64,000 bases of DNA, taken from the NCBI GenBank assembly GCA_029721435.1, contig CM056580.1, positions 28,142,367 to 28,206,366 of the forward strand. Reading direction: 5' to 3'. Of the stretch, positions 12,484-23,674 are shown in pieces (the first letter of the stretch is position 1; every line of letters starts with the position of its first letter). The notes beneath the pieces were generated by a model. That model was given only the letters and a program-made list of their open reading frames with translations, was not told the origin of the DNA and did no database searches. This DNA comes from Gymnothorax reevesii (taxonomy: Eukaryota; Chordata; Actinopteri; Anguilliformes; Muraenidae). The translations under genes were made by a program, and so were the position numbers.

Positions 12484-14880
12484 CAAACCCCAATTCCAAT
12501 GAAGTTGGGACGTTGTGTAAAACGTGAATAAAAACAGAATACAATAATTTACAAATCCCTTTCGACCTATATTCACTTGAGTACACAACAAAGGCAAGAT
12601 ATTTAATGTTCAAATTGATAAACTTTGTTTTTTTTTTTTGTGGAAATATTCACTTATTTTGAATTTGATGCTTGCTGCATGTTCCAAAAAAGCTGGGACG
12701 GGGGCATGTTTACCACTGTGTTACATCACCTTTTCTTTTAACAACACTCAATAAATGTTTGGGAACAGAGGAAACTAATTGTTGAGGCTTTGTTGGTGGA
12801 ACTCTAGGTAGAACAGTCTGGGGTCTCTTGTTGTCGTATTTTGCAAGCTCAAAGTCAAGGTCACATTTATTTCTATAGCACATTTAAACAACCAAGGTTT
12901 ACCAAGTGCTGTACAAAAAGCAATAAAATACTAACACTCACAAAAAAGAAACCAATAAAAATACCATACACAAAAATTACAAAGATAAAATGCAAAATAG
13001 AAAAGTCAGACCATAAAATACAGAATTAAAACAGACAGCATTTGACAAAAATAGTGCTTGACACAGTGTAATAAAGATAAAATATGAAATAGAAATACTA
13101 CCCATAAAATACTATACAAGGTACAAATTGACACAGGACAGAGTATATGTCATTGGCTCTGGTCCAGCTCACAACAGGTCCAAAGGCCAAGGAAAAGAAG
13201 AGAGTTTTTAAAGAAGACTTAAACATTTCCAAAGACTATGCATGCCTGACATGCAGCGGCAAGCTATTCCATAGCTTGGGAGCAGCTCCTGAAAAGGTTC
13301 AGTCACCCTTAGTTTTGAGCCTAGATCTGGGAACAACCAGCAGCAGCTCACTCGCTGATCTTAGGGCTCTGACTGGATTGTGAGCTTGTAGTAGTTCAGC
13401 CAAATATTGAGGGGCCAGGCCACTTAAACTCTTTAAGATAAAAATAAAACCTTTAAATCTATCCTAAAATGGATGGGAAGCCAGTGCAGGGAAGCCAGAA
13501 CAGGTGTAATATGCTCCCGATTTTTAGTGCCAGTCAGAAGACGAACTGGTAACGAAGTGAGCACTGATCTGGATCAATATATAAAGAATTACAATAAGCA
13601 AGCCTTGATGATATGAAAGCATGAGTGACCCTCTCCAAATCTTTAAAGGATAAATAAGGCTTAACCTGAGCCAGGAGTCAAAGCTGGTGAAAAGATCCCT
13701 TAACCACTGAGACAATTTTTAAGTTAAGATTAGTGTCAAGGGTCACGCCAAGGCTTTTGATGAACAAGCTGGTTTTGGAGGTGAGGGGGGTTATAACATC
13801 AACAAAATCAGAAGGATATTTAGGATGTCCAAACACAATTACCTCAGTGTTACTGTCATTTAAAATAAGATGACTTTGGCTCATCCATATCTTAATATCA
13901 GCCAGACAAGCTAATGATGGTTGCAATGAGTCCCTACAGTTTTAAGGGAGGAAAATCTGCACATCATCTGCATAGCAATGGAAAGATATGTTATGTTTCC
14001 GGAAAATAGACCCCAGGGGTAACATATACAAAGAGAATAATGCACTTCATAATGCGCCACACATTTTCAGTGGGAGACAGGTCTGAACTACAGGTAGGCC
14101 AGTCTATAACCCGCACTCTTTTACTGCAAAGCCACACTGTTATAACACGTGCATAATGTGGCTTGGCATTGTCTTGCTGATATAAGCCGGGACGCCTCTG
14201 AGAAAGATGTCACTTGGATGGCAGCATATGTTGCTCCAAACCTATATGTACCTTCCAGCATTAATGGTGCCTTCATAGATGGGCAAGTTACTCATGCCAT
14301 TGGCACTAACACATCCCAAAACCATCACAGATGCTGGCTTTTGAACTTTGCGCTGATAACAATCTGGATTGTCCTTTTCCTCTTTAGCCCAGAAGACACG
14401 ACATCCATGATTTCGAAAAACAATGTGAAATGTGGACTCATCAGACCACAGCACGCTTTTCCACTTTGCGTCAGTCCATCTTAGATGAGCTCGGGCTAAG
14501 AGAAGCCGGTGGCGTTTCTGGGTGTTGTTAATACATGGCTTTCACTTTACATGGTAGAGTTTTAACTTGCACTTGTAGATGTAGCAACGGGCTGTGTTAA
14601 CTGACAACGGTTTTCCCAAGTGTTCCTGAGCCCACATGGTAATATCCTTGACAGAGTGATGTTGGTGTTTAATGCAGTGCCCATGAGGGACCAACAGTGA
14701 CGGGCAATCAGTGTATGAAGGTTTTTGGCCTTGCCACTTCCGTGTAGAGATTTCTATGGATTCTCTGAATCTTTTGATGATGTTATGGACTTTAGATGAT
14801 AAAATCCCTAAATTCCTTGCAATTGCATGTTGTGAAACGTTGTTCTTAAAATGTGCTCATGCAGTTGCTCACAAAAGCCA
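12484..14880 (-). mobile_element. Tc1-like transposon, interrupted by a LINE
   Basis: A terminal repeat CAAACCCCAATTCC starts at 12484 directly after TA. Minus-strand transposase sequence runs from about 14850 (N-terminal) to about 14040 (C-terminal). The frame at 14242-14454 contains WSDESTF, the first catalytic aspartate region of DD34E transposases, and VMVLGCVSANGMS. The gene is frame-broken elsewhere. A 1.2 kb LINE fragment splits the element at a TGCA site. The 5' terminal repeat is missing because sequence changes abruptly near 14880. Confidence 0.75.
12845..14037 (-). mobile_element. L2-like LINE, 5'-truncated
   Basis: On the minus strand the open frame 13678-13926 reads CLADIKIWMSQSHLILNDSN then TEVIVFGHPK, the end of a non-LTR reverse transcriptase. 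Further on, SGLAPQYLAELLQAHNPVRA and SGAAPKLWNSLPLHVR are recognisable, with in-frame stops and frameshifts between. The 3' end carries a GTGCTATAGAAATAAATGTG-type tail typical of L2-like LINEs. TGCA occurs on both sides, a possible short target duplication. The element is dead. Confidence 0.8.
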
Positions 14881-14889
14881 ATTAGCCTA

Positions 14890-15125
14890 TTTTTTCAAGG
14901 TCACTGGCCTAAAAATATCACCAAAAACTTCAAAATTTTGCTTTATCTCATCAAGTATTTCAGCGAGCAGCGCAGGAGCTGTGGTATTGGGCTCCGTCCA
15001 TGCGTGCGTCCGTCCGTAAACAAAAACTTCAACATTTTGCTTCGGCAGAAGCTTCTGGGGCCGCCAGTGACCTATATTTAGTATTGACCTTGGGTCTATG
15101 TGTAGTCAGCATAGCATTAGGACCC
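14890..15125. repeat. fragment with CCGTCC motif
   Basis: Includes GGGCTCCGTCCATGCGTGCG and a TCCGTCCGT run plus two ACAAAAACTTCAA-like phrases. It resembles the leading block of the repeat at 1797-2622, but boundaries are unclear. Confidence 0.4.
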
Positions 15126-15144
15126 TGGGGTAAGCAGGAGAGGA

Positions 15145-16744
15145 GTTAAAGCCAACTTACCTCGAGAAATGGGGCTTTGCACGGTCTAGTTTTTTCTGTA
15201 CGTCACTGGTCTGGACACAATTTTTTTTCTGCAGCAGAGTTCTTGATACCGCATTTATTTCATTTACATACACCCAATCAGAATCAAATATCTGCACCCG
15301 AGTTCTTGATTCCACCCTCTGGATTCTGGATTAAAAGGAGGTATATTAGTGCCTGAATTCTGAGCAAATAATTGGAGATTTTGAGTGCAGAAATATATGT
15401 TTCTCAAGCCCACAAATCTTATAACTCCATAGTCATGTACCTACCCAATAAACACTGTTGTTAGCTAGGTAGCGTTAACGCTTATTATCCAAAGATACAG
15501 TAGCAAATTCCATAATTTGATGGGGATAAGGGAAGGGAATAGCTTTGCATTTTAGCTAGCTACATAGCAAGCTCACAGTAAAATGGAGTTTGCTAACGTT
15601 AGTCCATGCATGTGGCTACATAGCTAGCAAGCCACCTTGTTTGTTGAGAATTAGATGGCTAGATAGCTATATTACATAGCTAGCTACAGTATATGGAACC
15701 GAGAAAAACACAAAGCAACAATAACCAGCAAGCTAACTAGCTAGGTAGTCTGAAATCATTTTATTTGGATAGAAAAGTGCCAACAAGCGCGACCTTAACT
15801 ATCCAGTTAATGAGCTAGCCAATTCGCCATTCCAAGGCATGACAAGTGCACAAAACCGCTAGGTCGCTAACTTGGGTTCCAAAAAATTGCATCATTTGAT
15901 GGAGATAAGGGAATGGAATTAACCAAGCTTTGCATATGTAGCTAGTTACATGTAGCAAGCTAACAATAAAATTGAGTTTGCTAACATTAATCCACGTACA
16001 TGGCAACATAGCTAGCAAGCTAGCTTGTTTGTTGATAATAAGATGGCTAGCTGCCTTTATTACATAGTTAGCTATATGGAAACGGAACAAAGGCATTGCA
16101 ACAATAGCCAGCAAGCTAACTAGCTAGGTAGTCTGAAATTGTTTTGTTTGGATAGAACAGCGCCAATGAGTGCCTCCTCAGCTAGCCAGGTGACAAGCTA
16201 GCCCATTCGCCATGCCAAGGCATTATTACTGTACAAGACAACTAGCTGGCTAACTTGGGTTCCTATGAATTCCATAATTTGATGGGGATTGAGGAAGGTT
16301 ATTAACCAAGCTTTGCATCGTAGCTAGCTATATAGCAATCAAACAGTAAAATGGAGTTTGCTAATGTTGTTCCACATTTGTGCCTATATAGCAGGCAAGC
16401 TAACTTGGCTTGCTATTAAGCGGAGAAAAAGCTGAGGATAATTCTCCAGGGGTAGTCTAGCAAGCTAATGAGCCAACTGACATGTTCAGACATTTTCAGT
16501 AAAAGATTTGCAGGAAGCTAATATTACCCAGCTAGCTAGCTAAGTTAATAACTTGTTATAACCAAAGATGGCATCACTCATGGCTCAGGTTACGCCCGCC
16601 TACAAAATTGAATTCTGATCGGCTGTATTTAAATGTGGTATCCAGAACTCTGGTGCAGAAAAAAAAATTTGCGTCCAGACCAATGACGTACAGAAAAAAC
16701 TAGACCGTGCAAAGCCCTATTTCGCAAGGTAAGTTGACTTTAAC
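15145..16744. mobile_element. TIR element with three internal tandem units
   Basis: The left end (15145-15300) and right end (16600-16744) are inverted copies about 145 bp long. Both contain GTTAAAG, CAACTTACCT, GGGCTTTGCACGGTCTAG and TTTTTTCTGTACGTCA, and both carry a run of T before CTGCA. The interior holds three tandem units of about 380 bp, starting at TTTGATGG near 15516, 15895 and 16278 and rich in TAGCTAGC. No open transposase was found. It lies in the intron between the first two coding exons of the urea transporter gene. Confidence 0.8.
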
Positions 16745-17029
16745 ATCCAGGAGGTATTCCATCAAGCAGTCCGGACCACTACCTTCAGTGCCTCTAGAAG
16801 TAGTGACCATTGGTCCGAGCTCACCGACCATGGTCTGTGGACGGACCACTGATTCGACTGCAACCCCCGTCCCTCAATTACCAATTAGCCAATTATGTAC
16901 ATAATGTCCATATCCATGGACAGTTAAGTTCCCTTAGCCCTCCCATTTGGCCATCTTCAAAATAATGTAAAAGTGATCAGGACATTTAGAGTAGCTTTTT
17001 TGGTATTAAGAGCAGATTACACCACTAAC
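16745..17029. other. intron sequence, no feature seen
   Basis: Short stretch between the TIR element and the exon. Nothing recognised except the splice donor of the exon at its right edge. Confidence 0.5.
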
Positions 17030-17216
17030 CTTTCATCCATTCCCCAAAGATCTTCATGTCCCCAGAAAAATATGACACCATATTAAATAGTCTCTTCTTG
17101 GGCTTCTCTAAACGGCAACACCAAGCAGGCGGCTGCCTTTCATTCGTGTTGACTGATTGCATCTTTGGGTCTGCAGCAGTCTCCTGAACAGGGCTTTCCA
17201 TCAGGGTTTGTAATTC
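17030..17216 (-). CDS. slc14a2: urea transporter, N-terminal coding exon (partial gene)
   Basis: The exon has acceptor ATTTCAG before 17216 and donor GTTAGT after 17030. The first ATG in frame is 17201-17199, giving MESPVQETAADPKMQSVNTN and then ERQPPAWCCRLEKPKKRLFN. The exon ends in MVSYFSGDMKIFGEWMK, which matches the cytosolic GDMKEFGEWLK-like segment just before helix 1 of SLC14 proteins. Its last base G completes an aspartate codon in exon 11319-11508. From the proposed ATG through exon 5963-6155 the open frame is 228 codons with all phases consistent. The frame is also open back to the acceptor, so translation could begin in an upstream exon. Confidence 0.88.
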
Positions 17217-18480
17217 CTGAAATGTATTTATGTATGAATGTGAAATAGAACCATCGTTCTACCAATAGATTTTATACCCCAGTGTAAGAAAAAAATGACA
17301 GAGCCTAATGTCTCCTTTCACTTTCAGATGGATTGTTAGCTTCCTTAAACCCCATTATATTTTCTGTTCAAAAGTTTCATTTCGAAAATATCAAATATGT
17401 TAGAGTGCACAACTGTTGCTTGCATCTATGGTGGTACAGCGCAACACAACCATTCCTCACAAAAGCACTGTTAATTACAAAATAATGTGATTGAAGTCAT
17501 TTATTTAGAGTAGGAGCCAAATTGCATGTCAGAATCACCACAGCTTCACAACTACAAGCATTACCTCGAGATGTCAGTCAAGATCAGGGTGTACATTTGT
17601 ATTATGTATTTGTTCTGCTTTTGTTGTGTGAAAGTACGGACTGTCAAGTAAAAGATAACTCAAAAGCAGGTTTTGACATATTGGTATTGTGTGGGCTAAA
17701 TACTAAAATTCCATCATCAGTCATAATTATAAAAAAGATGCTTGTTTATGGTTATGGAAACAATACATATTATTGTGTTATGCATTTGTAATTTGTCTCT
17801 TTGGCTATTTTGCAAAACTGCATTATATTTTAATGGCATATGTGGAAATGTTTTATTATGAAATGGTTAACAGGATTATTTATGGTTTGTTTTGCAGGTT
17901 ATGTAATATCGATGTTAAGTGAATTGATACATCCATGAGCCTATGAATGAACCATTTCTGATGTTATACAATCTTTTGGTAATGATATGTCATTACTAAA
18001 GGCAATAAAAACAACAAAATGAACAAACAGGATGTCATTTGTTGTGTTTATGTAAAGATATTATTAATTCACAAGCTGCGATAGTTCATTAGCAAATTTA
18101 CCAACATCTTATGGGTCTTGTGTATGCCCAAATATAGTTCATAGTTTGTAATGGAAATTTTGTGGTGTCCGCAATGTGTCCAGTAGCCAAGGTCAAAAGA
18201 TGCAGCAACAAACCATTTTTATGACTCTATGATTAGACTCATTTGTATCTATTGACAGATTTCTTTTACATACATAGTCTATATTGACGTAAACTTTTGT
18301 GGTGTCCGAAACACATACAGTGTCTGAAACACAAATTATAATAATTTGCTGTTTCATGCTAAAGTAACTCATTTCTGAACTGTAACAGTAAAACTGTTAA
18401 TTACATCATTTATTAGGCCTACATGTGTTTTATTCATGCAGTTTAACGACTGACCCGACCATCAATGTATTCTTATATCT
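17217..18480. other. no gene seen
   Basis: AT-rich sequence upstream of, or within the first intron of, the urea transporter gene. The 89-codon frame at 17522-17791 shows no family features. Confidence 0.45.
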
Positions 18481-18484
18481 ACCC

Positions 18485-18964
18485 GGTTGAGTCACATTAT
18501 CATGACCACCTCCAACTTTTGATGTCAGCAGAGCGTAGCGAATGAAAATAAGGCATGTGTCATGAGCTTCGTGGGTATAAAACATGTGCTGTGGGTATTC
18601 TGCAAACATATCACTCGTTTCTGTCACATATCACGTACACCCACCCATACATGCTAATTGCGGATGGGCTCTTCCAGCAAGACAATGTGACGTTTCACAG
18701 GCTAGAAATGTCCAACACTGGTTGGAAGAGCATGACCAACATTTCCCAGTACTTCCCAGCCCTCCTAATTCCCCAGACTTATGGATCCTCCACCACACAC
18801 CCTCCAGGAGCTGTCGGATGCATTGCAGTCAGCATGGCTCCAGCTACCTGTGACAACCTCCCAGCACCTTACTGAGACACTCCCAGCCTGCACAGCCGCT
18901 GTACATGCTGCACTTGGCGGTTACTCTGGATATTAGCTGGTGGTCATATTAATGTGACTCAACC
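18485..18964 (+). mobile_element. Tc1-like transposon, internally deleted
   Basis: The ends are inverted: GGTTGAGTCACATTATCATG at 18485 and CATATTAATGTGACTCAACC at 18964, both with GACCACC next to them. The interior keeps the C-terminal end of a transposase, with QARNVQHWLEEHDQHF and PPNSPDLW (the NSPDL motif before the catalytic glutamate). The N-terminal two thirds are deleted and the frame is damaged. TA dinucleotides lie near both ends. Confidence 0.8.
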
Positions 18965-19673
18965 ATATATAACCAAGTAAACTTTGGAAAAAAAAAAATA
19001 AAGTATATGCAGTAATGGTGTCCAAATTGAGCTTTTAGTGAGATTTTAGGCATCAGGAGACTGGAAAAATGTATGTTGTTTGAAAATATCACCATTAGTG
19101 CAAATTATTATCTGTAAGTGTCAACTTATTCATAATAGACTGTACTGCAAAAACATTTGTTTGAAGCTGAACATTTGGTACTCAAGGTATTAAACATTAA
19201 CTTCAATTTTACATAGTTTCAAACAAATTAAAATAAAATTCAATGTTATTAGGTCTCAAAGCGAACAACCTAACATTTATATTGCAAATATTGATAATAA
19301 ATTCTCTCACAACTTCACAAGTGTCATATATCTACAATTTGTAGGACCTTGAATCCCTGATCTATGAATATTTATTCAGATGTATGTATTACATTTTATA
19401 TAATAATGAAACGTTATTTTTGAGTGTTTTTTTATGCAGTCGAACACCCCGATCTTGACTGACGTGCATGCTCAAATTTTTATGCAGTTGAGAGCAAGCT
19501 ATCGAATCTTGTTTGAACTATATTATACTAGCTCTCACCGTGAGAAATACGTTCACTTATTCAGAGGACACTTAGATCATTTGAAGCAACATAGAGGAAC
19601 GATTTGAAATCACTCATTACACGCTAATGCGAATAAAGTTAAACTTTAAAGTAGCTCAATTTGCTCATCATAC
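18965..19673. other. no gene seen
   Basis: AT-rich intergenic or intronic sequence. No motif or repeat boundary was recognised. Confidence 0.4.
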
Positions 19674-19794
19674 CTCTCGAAGGCAGAATCCAGGCATAGA
19701 TGAGTCCAGAAAGATGTCACCATAAGTATTTACAGCAATGACAATTATAACCACCGGCACAAGAGCTTTTATAGTGCTTGAGAATGCTCCACCT
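19674..19794 (-). CDS. candidate exon, membrane-segment coding, unidentified
   Basis: A 121-bp segment with a strong acceptor (T-rich tract, then CTTCTACAG) before 19794 and a GTATGA donor after 19674. One frame is open throughout and reads GGAFSSTIKALVPVVIIVIA, then VNTYGDIFLDSS and MPGFCLRE, so it includes a hydrophobic stretch that could span a membrane. It ends in phase 0. The exon at 17216 begins in phase 0 with an open frame, so the two could be joined. Known SLC14 proteins do not start with such a segment. It may be an untranslated or alternative first exon, or an exon of another gene. I do not recognise the peptide. Confidence 0.4.
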
Positions 19795-20181
19795 CTGTAG
19801 AAGTAAGTGAAAAAAAATTAGATGAATTCCTAGACAGTGAAGACCGCGCATTTGCAGAAAGCCTGCATTCCCGCATGCCATTAATGGCACGGTTTCGTGG
19901 AAAAAAATAATAAAAATAAAAATGCACGCTACCACGAATCTTCCAGATTGGTCAGTAGTCACGCCATGAGAGAAATTGGAATTGTAGCTGCGCTGAAGCG
20001 CTTGGTGTTGTAGATTCTAAATAACCAACCTGGATGTAACAATTTTGAGTGGTTTGCAACTCGTTTTCAGGATGCAAACACGATAATTCAAATGAATACG
20101 CAAGTGTAAATAAATAAATCACCATCTCTCAAACCTATTTGCAGGCTATTTGTACCGTTTTACATTGTGCTATACTGACGT

Positions 20182-20426
20182 CAATTCTATCAAGCAAACA
20201 TTATAACTTCCGTGGTGAAAATTCACGCGTCCATGAAATGAAGCTTATTTAACTAAAGGTATCGCTTTTGAATATTCAACGGAATAAACCGAATAAATTT
20301 ACATGTTCGAATGACGGAAGCGCGACATTACTTAGGGGAAAAACCCAACACTGTTACAAACTGACTGAATTTAACTGTTAAATAAACGCATTGTGTCCTA
20401 GTTATTGTGCGCATTTAACTTATAGT
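20182..20426 (+). repeat. left arm of a 9 kb inverted repeat
   Basis: Matches the reverse complement of 29015-29278 over about 240 bp. Shared stretches include CATGAAATGAAGCTTATTTA and ACATGTTCGAATGACGGAAG. The match stops sharply at 20182, and the inner end fades near GCGCATTTAACT. Confidence 0.8.
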
Positions 20427-21145
20427 ATCACAATGACGCTGTTCACACCATTTCTGCACTGTTGCCTCTACTGTCTGGTGCTGTTGCAGCTCTATGCTGT
20501 GTTTTGGTTTGTGAATCTGGGGTCTTCTTTTGCTTCCAATAAGGATATATGGGTCATTGGAATTTTTACCAAGAAAAATATTCATTCTGATATCATTAAA
20601 CTGCCCTCTACATGTCTCTCACCTGTAATGTTAAGTGTGTTCTTTCTTTTAGTCTTCAGGTCCACAGAAAACAGTAAGTTGTTACTATTACTATTTGTTG
20701 TGTTCTGGGGTCCTGGCCTTTGACCAGGACAGCATTTATGGTTTTAACAATTTCATGTTCCATAGTCCATAGTCATATTTCATATCACAGTTTTAACAGT
20801 TTCTTGTATTAGGTTATCACTTTTCATGATTCATGTTTATTGTCCATGTTTTTACTTTTCCATGTTTTTGTTTTTGCCAGGTCTGCCAAGCCACTCCATC
20901 GCTTGTCTGCGTTCCGCCCCGTGCCTTCGTTGTTGCACTCTTCAGAGCTCTGGTTGGCTTTGGAATTTCCCCTTCCTTCTGTGCTGTGCTGGATTCGGGG
21001 CTGTCTAAGCTTAATTGGCAATTAACTGTTCTTAAGTTACTAACATTTACTAACACTCACTGGGTGGTGTAATTCTTAGATAGGCACATGACTAATATTA
21101 CTAATTTAGACAGGGAGTTTGTTGTCATGATTCCTGCTTTGCTAT

Positions 21146-22654
21146 TACTCAGCAACAAAAGTTTCTGTGACACCATTTAGTGTATGTTATAAATGACACG
21201 CAAAGATCTCAATGCAATCAATATGTTTATTTAACAGGAGAAACACTGACTTTTCAGTGCCAACGTCACTCAAAACGAAAAATGTCATTTTCATGCGTCA
21301 TGAAGCACTTGTCTGACGTGTAAACAATTGTGACCTTCACACTTCAATACCGGGTGTGACTTCCTCTTGCCATGATGCAAGCAACGCATCTCCGGCGCAT
21401 GGACCGAATCAGATGTGCCAGAAATTGCTGTGGGATGTCATTCCAAATCTGACGTAGACGTTGTCGCAATTCCTGGAGTTTAGCTGGCGGGTTATCCAAC
21501 CGCCGCAAACGTCAATCCATCTCGTCCCAAAGATGCTCGATTGGGGACATGTCTGGGGATCTGGCTGGCCATGGCAGGACATTGACATGTTGTTGCATCA
21601 GATACTGCTGTACAATCCTTGCAACGTGTGGTCTGGCGTTATCATGTTGCAGCGTTATTCCGGGACCATGTTGCATCAAAAACGGTACCACCAATGGTCG
21701 TAGCACTTCATCGCGATATCTTTGACCTGTCAGATTTCCATCAATAACAAGCAAATCTGTTCTGTTTCTAGCCGTGATCCCTCCCCAAATCATGACACTA
21801 CCACCTCCAAAACGATCAAATTCCTGAACACAGTTGTTGGCATAACGTTCTCCACGTCGACGGTATACACGTAAACGACCATCACATCGGTTAAGCATGA
21901 ATCTTGATTCATCAGTGAAGAGTACAAGATCCCACTGACGTTGGATCCACCGTCGATGTTGTTGTGCCCACTGTAGACGCAGTCGTCGGTGTTGTACTGT
22001 GAGTATTGGACGTCTTGCTGGCCGACGTGGGACAATGCCAAAATGACGGAGACGGCGACGGATTGTCTGTGCAGACAGTCGCCTCAAACCAGGTATCGCT
22101 CTTGCAGTTATGGTTGCAGGTTGGAATCGATTTCGGAGATGGGTTGTTCGAATCCAGTTGTCCTGTCTGGGAGTGGTTACTCGTGGACGGCCGCTGCGAG
22201 GACGGTCTCTGACATGTCTTGTCTGCTGATGACGCTGCCATAAGTTCCAAATGGTGTTTCGGTGGACATTTAGGCGATGAGCAACTTCCCTCTGTGAGGT
22301 TCCGGATTCAATCATCCCAATAGCCCTCCACCGATCATTTTCAGACAGTCTTGGCATTTAGAGGGTAGAGTTCCTGATCCGAAATGGCTGTGTTTTCGAT
22401 AAGTGATGCTTCCGTCGTTCATCAGGCACAATGTGAACATTCCAAAAATTCTCCTCTTTTATTGCCATCCACAAGCATGATTTACGCACATTTTCACGTG
22501 CAAAGTCATTTTCTCGCATTTTCATGATTTCCATTTCAATGTTGTGTTTACGTGTACTGTTTCAGTCTGATATCATCATGTATGACAATTTCATAATTGC
22601 GTTATGAAAAATAATTAACAATATTGGTGTCACAGAAACTTTTGTTGCTGAGTA
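21146..22654 (-). mobile_element. Tc1-like DNA transposon, nearly intact
   Basis: A 1509-bp element bounded by perfect 30-bp terminal inverted repeats beginning TACTCAGCAACAAAAG. The interrupted LTR has an undamaged relative at 47 kb in which the flanks are joined (GCTATTTC), so the insertion site and duplication (TA or TAT) can be read directly. It carries one transposase gene on the minus strand with a single nonsense codon. Confidence 0.9.
21344..22357 (-). pseudogene. Tc1 family DD34E transposase with one premature stop
   Basis: The enzyme would cut and paste the surrounding transposon. The frame of 337 codons starts at ATG 22357. Residues 1-110 form the paired helix-turn-helix DNA-binding region (SQREVAHRLNVHRNTIWNLW), with a GRPR hook at about 56-59. 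The catalytic triad is complete: D149 in FTDESRF, D239 in LQHDNARPH and E274 in SPIEHLWDE, with 34 residues between the last two. Codon 282 is TGA (21514-21512), and the same frame then stays open for about 55 codons to a natural stop at 21344. A change from CGA to TGA by CpG deamination would explain it. The stop lies after all catalytic residues. Confidence 0.9.
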
Positions 22655-23182
22655 TATTTCAAAATCTTGCTGTGCTTTTCTGTTCTGAACATTCATGCTG
22701 CTTCCAAACTGCATACTTAATTGGTACTTAAGCTGAGCACGCTCATTCTCTTAATGAGTAAGTCTTGTCCACCAATCTCTGTCCATGTCATGATCTTGCC
22801 ATGCCTCTTGTTCTCCTTCTCCAGGTGTTGCCCCTCATGTCTTGATTTCTCAGCCTTTATCTGGATGCGGTGGAAGTTGGCTGGCAGACAGTGTCTCAAG
22901 TTTTGTTGCCAAGGTTCTGCTCAAGTTCTAGTTCATGTTTCCAAGTCTTGTTCAAGTTTGCAAGTCTTGTTATTTATTTTTGTTCTTGGATTTCTGCCTG
23001 GAGTTTCCAGTGGTTTTTTGTTCTTGCCGTTTTTACTATTTAGTTCATAGCTCTGTGAAGCTCTACTTTGTGTGTTTTGCAACCCTTTGGGCCGAGTTTT
23101 TTGTTGGCCCTCGTGCCAGTTTTGTTTAAGTTCAATAAATTCCCTTCCACCTCGCATTTGGTGTCTTTCTGATCGCGCATCA

Positions 23183-23357
23183 CTATTCCTCTCCCGTGTT
23201 AGTCCAGTCCATGTTTTACCCATGTACTGTCTTTGCTTTCTCCCCGGTCGCGTCATTGTTTGTAGTAGTTTCTATCTTAATTGATTTGTGGCACTGTTTT
23301 GGGTGATTTAATGGATTCTGGGTTTCATCCTTCCTTCTGTTCTCGTTTGCTAGTTTC
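23183..23357. other. remainder of the host repeat between two insertions
   Basis: About 170 bp of pyrimidine-rich sequence between the solo LTR and the gypsy element. It continues after the gypsy element at 27946. Confidence 0.5.
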
Positions 23358-23507
23358 TGTAATGGTTGGAAATGACCAGCAGGGGGCTGGGGGGAGCCAG
23401 GAATAGAAGATAGATTGCATAGGAATGAGAGAATAATAAAATGTGCTGAGTAACACACTGACTGTTTTCCTGAATCGTGATTAGGCACACACGTAAGGAG
23501 CAATACA
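23358..23507 (+). repeat. 5' LTR of the Mag-like element
   Basis: Begins TGTAATGGTTGG and ends GGAGCAATACA. The AATAAA signal lies at 23435-23440. Confidence 0.93.
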
Positions 23508-23525
23508 TGGTGTCAGAATTCATCA
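23508..23525 (+). other. primer-binding site region
   Basis: TGGTGTCAGAATTC starts immediately after the 5' LTR, the normal place for tRNA priming of minus-strand DNA. The tRNA was not identified. Confidence 0.7.
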
Positions 23526-23674
23526 ACCCACGACAGGAGGAGTCGGAGGAAGAACTGTGACACTATTCCTGTGCAGTTTGGTGGATTATGTACGAGTTGT
23601 GAGTCGCGGAGGCGAAAAAGGAGCGAAGTCAGCGAGAGCTAAGAAGCTAGCGACCAGCTAACAACGTCACCAAC

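Larger units (their letters stand above)
20697..23182 (+). mobile_element. solo LTR (about 1 kb family), split by a Tc1 element
   Basis: The LTR starts TGTTGTGTTC and ends GCGCATCA. It is flanked by CTATT at 20692-20696 and again at 23183-23187, a 5-bp target duplication. A poly(A) signal AATAAA lies at 23134-23139, ahead of a GCATTTGGTGTC segment. A second copy in inverse orientation occupies 47185-48233. The comparison shows that 21146-22654 is a later Tc1 insertion. Without it the LTR is about 0.97 kb. No internal retrotransposon body follows, so this is a solo LTR. Confidence 0.8.

Noticed and set aside
20391..20723. Hydrophobic 110-codon open frame
   Set aside because: It crosses from the inverted-repeat arm through the target duplication into the solo LTR, so it cannot be one old gene.
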